Origin: Candidatus Albibeggiatoa sp. nov. BB20 | GTDB lineage: Bacteria > Pseudomonadota > Gammaproteobacteria > Beggiatoales > Beggiatoaceae | Assembly (NCBI GenBank): GCA_016744725.1 | Contig: JADGDW010000025.1 | Span: 24,981-34,200 of the forward strand | DNA length: 9,220 bases | Direction of reading: 5' to 3' | Part shown: positions 5,730 to 9,220 of the stretch, piece after piece | How positions within the stretch are numbered: the stretch's first letter is position 1 | How the letters are laid out: each line of letters starts with the position of its first letter | Notes under the pieces: generated by a model | Told to the model about the DNA's origin: nothing | What the model saw: only the letters and a program-made list of their open reading frames with translations | The model's database searches: none | Program-made: the position numbers and the translations under genes

Positions 5730-6446
5730 TTAAGTCAAATCTTCGGGGATCGGTTTATTTTCTGAATGATCGCGGAATAAGAAAGCCAAAATCAATACAA
5801 AAAACACCACGCCCAGCACGATAATCACAGGCAAGTAGTTAATTTTCTTCTCAGCATCATCCGTTAATTGACTGGCTCTAAGTTCAGTTGGCTTTGGTTC
5901 AGGTTTTTCCATTTCATTTTCTGGCGACGTTGTACTAACTTCCGCTGGTTCTTCAATTGGCGGCGATAATTTAGGTAAACTCACCACCTCATCAACCACC
6001 ACCACATCTTTAGCAGACTGCGTATTCATCGCAACAAGGGTATTGTTTGAGCTTTCCTCTGTAGTTTCAGTTGTGGTTTCAGGTATGGGCGCACATTGAA
6101 TTTTAACCCCTTGTTTTCTAAATGCCTTCCATGCCGCATTTTGCTTACTATAAGTGACTAAGGCTTCTTTATGGGTGATTTTTTCAATTTCAGCCTGAGT
6201 AGGGACGGTTAAAGTTTGTTTTATTTTCAGAGAATTGATATTGCACGACATACGAAATGCGTGAGGATTGGCATTGAGTAATGCGACGATCATTTGATGG
6301 CGGGTAATTGTATCACTGGGTTTGACTTTGGGGGCAATTGTCCACAGTGTTTCACCGTTGCGCAGGGGGCCATAGGTTTGGTCAGCATGGCTCAATGGTA
6401 AGTATAGAAATAAAACCATTAATAAAATGACTTTAGGTAGATACAT
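5730..6446 (-). CDS. Short membrane-anchored FimV-like LysM protein
   Basis: The protein has 238 residues. A signal peptide (MYLPKVILLMVLFLYLPLSHA, 1-21) is followed by a FimV-type N-terminal domain: YGPLRNGETLWTIAPKVKP (25-43), HQMIVALLNANPHAF (50-64), NINSLKIKQTLTVPTQAEI (69-87), then KEALVTYSKQNAAWKAFRKQ (93-112). In FimV this periplasmic LysM-related region binds peptidoglycan and supports type IV pilus, secretin and cell-pole functions. A P/T/E-rich linker (about 120-200) leads to one membrane helix (204-224) and a 14-residue tail. Full FimV proteins go on to a large cytoplasmic TPR region with a conserved C-terminal domain; here nothing follows the helix, so this is either a compact paralogue or a truncated form. 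Two cysteines (C68, C118) could form a periplasmic disulfide. The start is preceded by a weak GGAAAT. It stands alone, divergent from moxR. The domain call is firm; the role is inferred. Confidence 0.82.
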   Translation of the reverse strand: MYLPKVILLMVLFLYLPLSHADQTYGPLRNGETLWTIAPKVKPSDTITRHQMIVALLNANPHAFRMSCNINSLKIKQTLTVPTQAEIEKITHKEALVTYSKQNAAWKAFRKQGVKIQCAPIPETTTETTEESSNNTLVAMNTQSAKDVVVVDEVVSLPKLSPPIEEPAEVSTTSPENEMEKPEPKPTELRASQLTDDAEKKINYLPVIIVLGVVFFVLILAFLFRDHSENKPIPEDLT

Positions 6447-6648
6447 TGTTTATTTCCATGTTGTGTACAGCAAAAATCTCACGCAAACTATACCGCAAAC
6501 CTTTTGATATTTCCATAAACCATTACTACAGGAACGTCTCATCAGATTGTAGTTTTTATAGTATAAAAGGCTGCTTGGTGTTTTTCAAAAATAGCTAAAC
6601 CGTAAAATTATGCTAACATTTAACTTTCTATCCACGAGTTAATGCGAT

Positions 6649-7569
6649 ATGTCTCAGTTTAAAGTAACTTTAGATAATATTGTTAAGCAGATCAACACCG
6701 TCATTCTAGGTAAAGAAAATCAGATTCGTTTAGTCCTGACTTGCTTACTGGCACGCGGCCATGTACTCATTGAAGATATTCCTGGCGTGGGTAAAACCAC
6801 TTTAGCCCATGTATTAGCCAAAGTCTTAGATTTAAGTTTTCAACGAATTCAATTTACCAGTGATTTGTTACCTGCTGATATTATAGGCGTTTCAATTTTT
6901 GATAAGGAAGTAAATCAATTTACATTTCATGTTGGGCCAATCTTCTCACAAATGGTATTAGCTGATGAAGTTAACCGTGCCACACCCAAAGCCCAAAGTG
7001 CATTACTCGAAGCGATGGAAGAACATCAAGTCACGGTCGAGGGTGTAACCCGCGCATTGCCACAACCCTTTTTTGTATTGGCCACTCAAAATCCATTACA
7101 TCAAATTGGTACATTCCCGTTACCTGAATCACAATTAGACCGTTTTATGATGTGTTTAGAGCTTGGCTATCCTGATGCAGAAACTGAACGTGCGTTACTC
7201 AAAGGTCGTGACCGTCGCGATATGATAGAAGGTTTAACTCCGTGTTGTTCTGTAGATGACTTAGTTGCAATGCAGAAAGAGGTGCTCAAAGTACATGTGT
7301 CTGACCCATTGATTGATTATTTGCAGGCCTTACTCGATTATAGCCGTCATTCGCCACATTATTACATGGGTTTGTCACCACGTGCAGGTTTGGCGATTTT
7401 GCACAGCGCACAGGCATGGGCATTGATGACAGGGCGGGAATATGTGATTCCTGAGGATATTCAAGCTGTGTTACCAGGTGTGGTTGGACACCGAATTACC
7501 GCTGCGGGCGAACCACAAAATAGCCAAGATTTAATGAATCACATGTTACAAGAAGTACCGATCCCATAA
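6649..7569 (+). CDS. MoxR-family AAA+ ATPase
   Basis: This is a 306-residue cytoplasmic AAA+ protein of the MoxR family, chaperone-like ATPases that help mature metalloenzymes, secreted or surface complexes and stress proteins. Signatures in order are Walker A IPGVGKTT (44-51, K49), LQFTSD-type QRIQFTSDLLPADIIG (65-80), the insert FTFHVGPIFSQMVLADEVNRA with Walker B D106-E107, PKAQSALLEAMEEHQVTV (113-130), sensor 1 LATQNP (N148), GTFPLPESQLDRF with the arginine-finger candidate R165, and the sensor 2 motif LSPRAGLAIL (R245). The length is typical and all catalytic residues are present. MoxR genes usually precede a DUF58 protein and often VWA or transglutaminase-like genes. Here a stem-loop and an unrelated gene follow, so the substrate partner must be elsewhere. 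The ATG at 6649 has only a weak Shine-Dalgarno sequence. The 202 bp divergent gap upstream holds no promoter I would commit to. Confidence 0.93.
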   Translation: MSQFKVTLDNIVKQINTVILGKENQIRLVLTCLLARGHVLIEDIPGVGKTTLAHVLAKVLDLSFQRIQFTSDLLPADIIGVSIFDKEVNQFTFHVGPIFSQMVLADEVNRATPKAQSALLEAMEEHQVTVEGVTRALPQPFFVLATQNPLHQIGTFPLPESQLDRFMMCLELGYPDAETERALLKGRDRRDMIEGLTPCCSVDDLVAMQKEVLKVHVSDPLIDYLQALLDYSRHSPHYYMGLSPRAGLAILHSAQAWALMTGREYVIPEDIQAVLPGVVGHRITAAGEPQNSQDLMNHMLQEVPIP

Positions 7570-7577
7570 ATGCAATA

Positions 7578-7609
7578 AGGAACAAGAGCCAGTTAACTTT
7601 CTTGTTCCT
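7578..7609 (+). terminator. Stem-loop after moxR
   Basis: AGGAACAAGA (7578-7587) and TCTTGTTCCT (7600-7609) form a perfect 10 bp stem with a 12-base loop, starting nine bases after the moxR stop. The following sequence (AATCAATCC) lacks a T-run, so it is a weak intrinsic terminator at best and may act as an mRNA 3'-end stabiliser. Confidence 0.45.
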
Positions 7610-7754
7610 AATCAATCCAAAAGTGTAAAAAATAATCATTCAAGTCTCTTTTCCCAAACATACACATTGATTATTCATTTTTCCTGCAAGTAAAGCCTTA
7701 TTAATTAATATCTTCTTAATCTCTAAAAAACGCTCACATTGGATATATTCAGAA

Positions 7755-7783
7755 ATGACGCTATATTTCTAGCAATTTATAAT
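7755..7783 (+). promoter_or_regulatory. Sigma70-like promoter before the exported ORF
   Basis: ATGACG (7755-7760) is followed after exactly 17 bases by a perfect TATAAT (7778-7783). The -35 matches the consensus at four positions. Transcription would start near 7790, leaving a leader of only ~11 bases before the ATG at 7801. An overlapping alternative, TTGGAT (7739-7744), 17 bases, TATATT (7762-7767), would give a more usual leader. This is the best promoter match I saw in the window. Confidence 0.4.
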
Positions 7784-7800
7784 TTTTAATGAGACAAAAC

Positions 7801-8140
7801 ATGTTTTCTAAAAAGACCTTACTGTTATTGTTTAGCAGCTTATGGAGGAATGCTTGGGCTGAAATTCACTATGCAGGCTTGATTGGTTAAAACCCAAACT
7901 GAAAACTTTATGTACGCGGGGATTCAAATCTCTGGTGATGCGAAAGAAGTCAGAATTGGAGCACAAACTATTACACAAATTGCAAATAATTCATTTGTAC
8001 CTCAAATTGAAGTCAAAACCTTTCCCAAAGCCCTTCTGTTTATCGTGATACCAATCACAGTCAATTCCAAGACTGCTGCTGAAGGCATTGCCATTGTCAA
8101 CGCTTATGAAACGGCTAAAACTTATAACGGAATTCCATGA
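7801..8140 (+). pseudogene. Small exported protein, reading frame split by a one-base shift
   Basis: From the ATG at 7801, frame 1 encodes a credible signal peptide (MFSKKTLLLLFSSLWRNAWA, cleavage after AWA) and EIHYAGLIG, then stops at TAA 7888-7890. A second open frame runs 7883-8140 and starts only with TTG. It has protein-like composition (YAGIQISGDAKEVRIGAQ, IEVKTFPKALLFIVIPITVN, ending KTYNGIP). Dropping one G at 7885-7886 joins them into a 112-residue secreted protein reading AGLIVKTQTENF across the junction. I do not recognise a family. The last 26 bases lie antisense over the end of the TonB-dependent receptor gene. Options are a frameshift pseudogene, a base error, recoding, or re-initiation at TTG just after the frame-2 TGA (7880-7882). 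The start codon has only a weak GAG upstream. An in-frame ATG at 7789 is possible but lies at or before the predicted transcript start. Confidence 0.5.
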
Positions 8141-9220
8141 AGTAAAATCGATTATCTCCAGGAAGATCATTCGGTACTTTTACAGCAGAGCTGCCAATAT
8201 CAGGTGATGGAGAAGGATAACGTACATCAGCATCAAACGCATTTTTAATCCCGACTGCAAAGTTGGTATGTCCGCCACGGGCTTCTTTTCGACGTAATAC
8301 TAAATCCATTGTTGTATAACCGTCTAATTTAGGGCGAGGATCATTCTCAGGTCTGATCCTGCCATCATTCCAATTTAACTGCATATCCACATACCATTTA
8401 AAACCTAATAGATAATCAGCTCGTAAAAATGCAACTTGTTTAGACGCATTGGACAATGTGATCCCTGTTTCATCTTCAGAATCTTGGTAACTATAGTTAA
8501 ATAATAGGCTGGATTTATTACTGGTTTTCCAACGGGTCTCAAATTCAAAGCCCTGACCTTTCCAACGTGCCGCATTATCATAGCCAAAAATAGAATTACT
8601 TAATGGTACTAACAGAATTCTATCTTCAATGTTGTAACGAAACAGGTTTAAAGACAAGTGAATATCCTCAGTAGCATGATAATTAAATGCAAGTTCCCAA
8701 GTTTCAATTTGCTCTGGTTTTAACTCTGGATTACCAAGGGTAATAATATTATTTTGGTTATGTAATTCTTGAAAAGAAGGTGCACGGAATGCTTCGCCAT
8801 ATAATAATTTAACCCCCCAATGAATATTGGGTTTCCATACTAAACCTAAACGAGGATTGGTTGTTGAACCAAAATCAGAATAACGATCATAACGTAAGCC
8901 TACAGTAAATTCCCATTGTGGATTAATTGTCCAAGTGTCTTGCACAAATAAAAATCTATTGTTACGAGCAATTTCAGGCATATAAGCCCCTATCGTATCC
9001 GATCCATCAAACAATTCTAGCGGAGACAAAAGGTCACCTGTCACCAGATTAACCCCAAAATTACGCACATCAATGACTTTATATAAATCATAATACGCAT
9101 AACCTGCTCCAATATGAATTTGATGGTTTTTCAAACCACTATAGGTTGCTGATAATGAAAAATGGCTTTGGGTCTCAGATGCAGCAGGGTAAGCTAAAAA
9201 GCCGACGGGAAAAGCCCCTG
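8115..9220 (-). CDS. TonB-dependent outer-membrane receptor, C-terminal part of the barrel (5' partial)
   Basis: The frame runs open from the TAG at 8115-8117 to the window edge. The 28 codons upstream of the TTG at 9134 also read as barrel strand (HFSLSATYSGLKNHQIHIGAG), so that TTG is not the start. About 367 residues are visible, all beta-barrel: alternating strands with aromatic girdles, for example FVQDTWTINPQWEFTVGLRYD, the diagnostic GEAFRAPSFQEL...NPELKPE block, and LVLRRKEARGGHTNFAVGIKNAFD. The chain ends in FYFMEFRYKF, whose terminal aromatic strand is the outer-membrane insertion signal. The plug domain, TonB box and signal peptide would lie upstream of this partial gene, outside the window. 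Family members import siderophores, vitamin B12, heme or other scarce ligands using TonB energy. The visible part resembles the BtuB/FepA/Cir group, but the ligand cannot be told. Confidence 0.93.
   Translation of the reverse strand, partial: GAFPVGFLAYPAASETQSHFSLSATYSGLKNHQIHIGAGYAYYDLYKVIDVRNFGVNLVTGDLLSPLELFDGSDTIGAYMPEIARNNRFLFVQDTWTINPQWEFTVGLRYDRYSDFGSTTNPRLGLVWKPNIHWGVKLLYGEAFRAPSFQELHNQNNIITLGNPELKPEQIETWELAFNYHATEDIHLSLNLFRYNIEDRILLVPLSNSIFGYDNAARWKGQGFEFETRWKTSNKSSLLFNYSYQDSEDETGITLSNASKQVAFLRADYLLGFKWYVDMQLNWNDGRIRPENDPRPKLDGYTTMDLVLRRKEARGGHTNFAVGIKNAFDADVRYPSPSPDIGSSAVKVPNDLPGDNRFYFMEFRYKF

Noticed and set aside
6525..6553. Hairpin ACTACA/TGTAGT with a following T-run in the fimV-like/moxR divergent gap
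   Set aside because: A six-base stem with a long loop, upstream of both genes, where no transcript is expected to end. Too weak to annotate.
7631..7675. Inverted repeat AATAATCA/TGATTATT as a regulator or recombinase site
   Set aside because: Only 8 bases with a 29-base loop in very A/T-rich DNA, so it is expected by chance.

Overview
The window looks like a chromosomal segment of an AT-rich gammaproteobacterium. Three things support this: an ibaG (BolA-like)-murA pair, which is a gammaproteobacterial arrangement; a FimV-type N-terminal domain; and a TonB-dependent receptor. The base composition and the palindromic intergenic repeats (a TAGGGTGGAATA-type element and a TTCCACGCA/TGCGTGGAA hairpin) remind me of Beggiatoa-like sulfur bacteria (Thiotrichales). 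That placement is an inference from memory, not a search result.

Layout. At 1-830 is the 3' part of a family-4 (GT-B) glycosyltransferase, cut by the window edge. It is followed by a gene-free, repeat-packed stretch (831-1178) with a ~198 bp MITE-like imperfect palindrome and two further hairpin repeats. A hybrid histidine kinase (1179-3032, minus) converges on this stretch. Divergent from the kinase is a 123-residue conserved hypothetical (3239-3610). Then comes a plus-strand cluster: ibaG (3696-3920), a 237 bp spacer with hairpins, murA (4158-5417) and thiS (5457-5657), closed by a stem-loop at 5667-5701. A short membrane-anchored FimV-like LysM protein (5730-6446, minus) converges on that stem-loop. 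Divergent from it is a MoxR-family AAA+ ATPase (6649-7569) without its usual DUF58/VWA partners immediately downstream, ending in another stem-loop. Next is a small secreted-protein ORF split over two frames (7801-8140), preceded by a good sigma70-like promoter. Its 3' end overlaps the 3' end of a minus-strand TonB-dependent receptor (8115-9220), whose N-terminal part lies beyond the window.

How the genes relate. ibaG, murA and thiS may form one transcription unit joining an Fe-S/stress-linked BolA protein, the first committed step of peptidoglycan precursor synthesis, and a sulfur carrier for thiamin thiazole synthesis. The rest are mostly single-gene units of alternating orientation: signalling, pilus or cell-pole assembly, chaperone ATPase, outer-membrane uptake and surface polysaccharide. 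I see no tRNA, rRNA, CRISPR array, intact transposase, or phage or defence cassette.

I did not find a convincing new multi-gene system. The points most worth a second look are the MITE-like element, the kinase with a Lys in the acidic pocket of its terminal receiver and a second degenerate receiver, the mini-FimV protein, the orphan MoxR, and the frame-split exported ORF.
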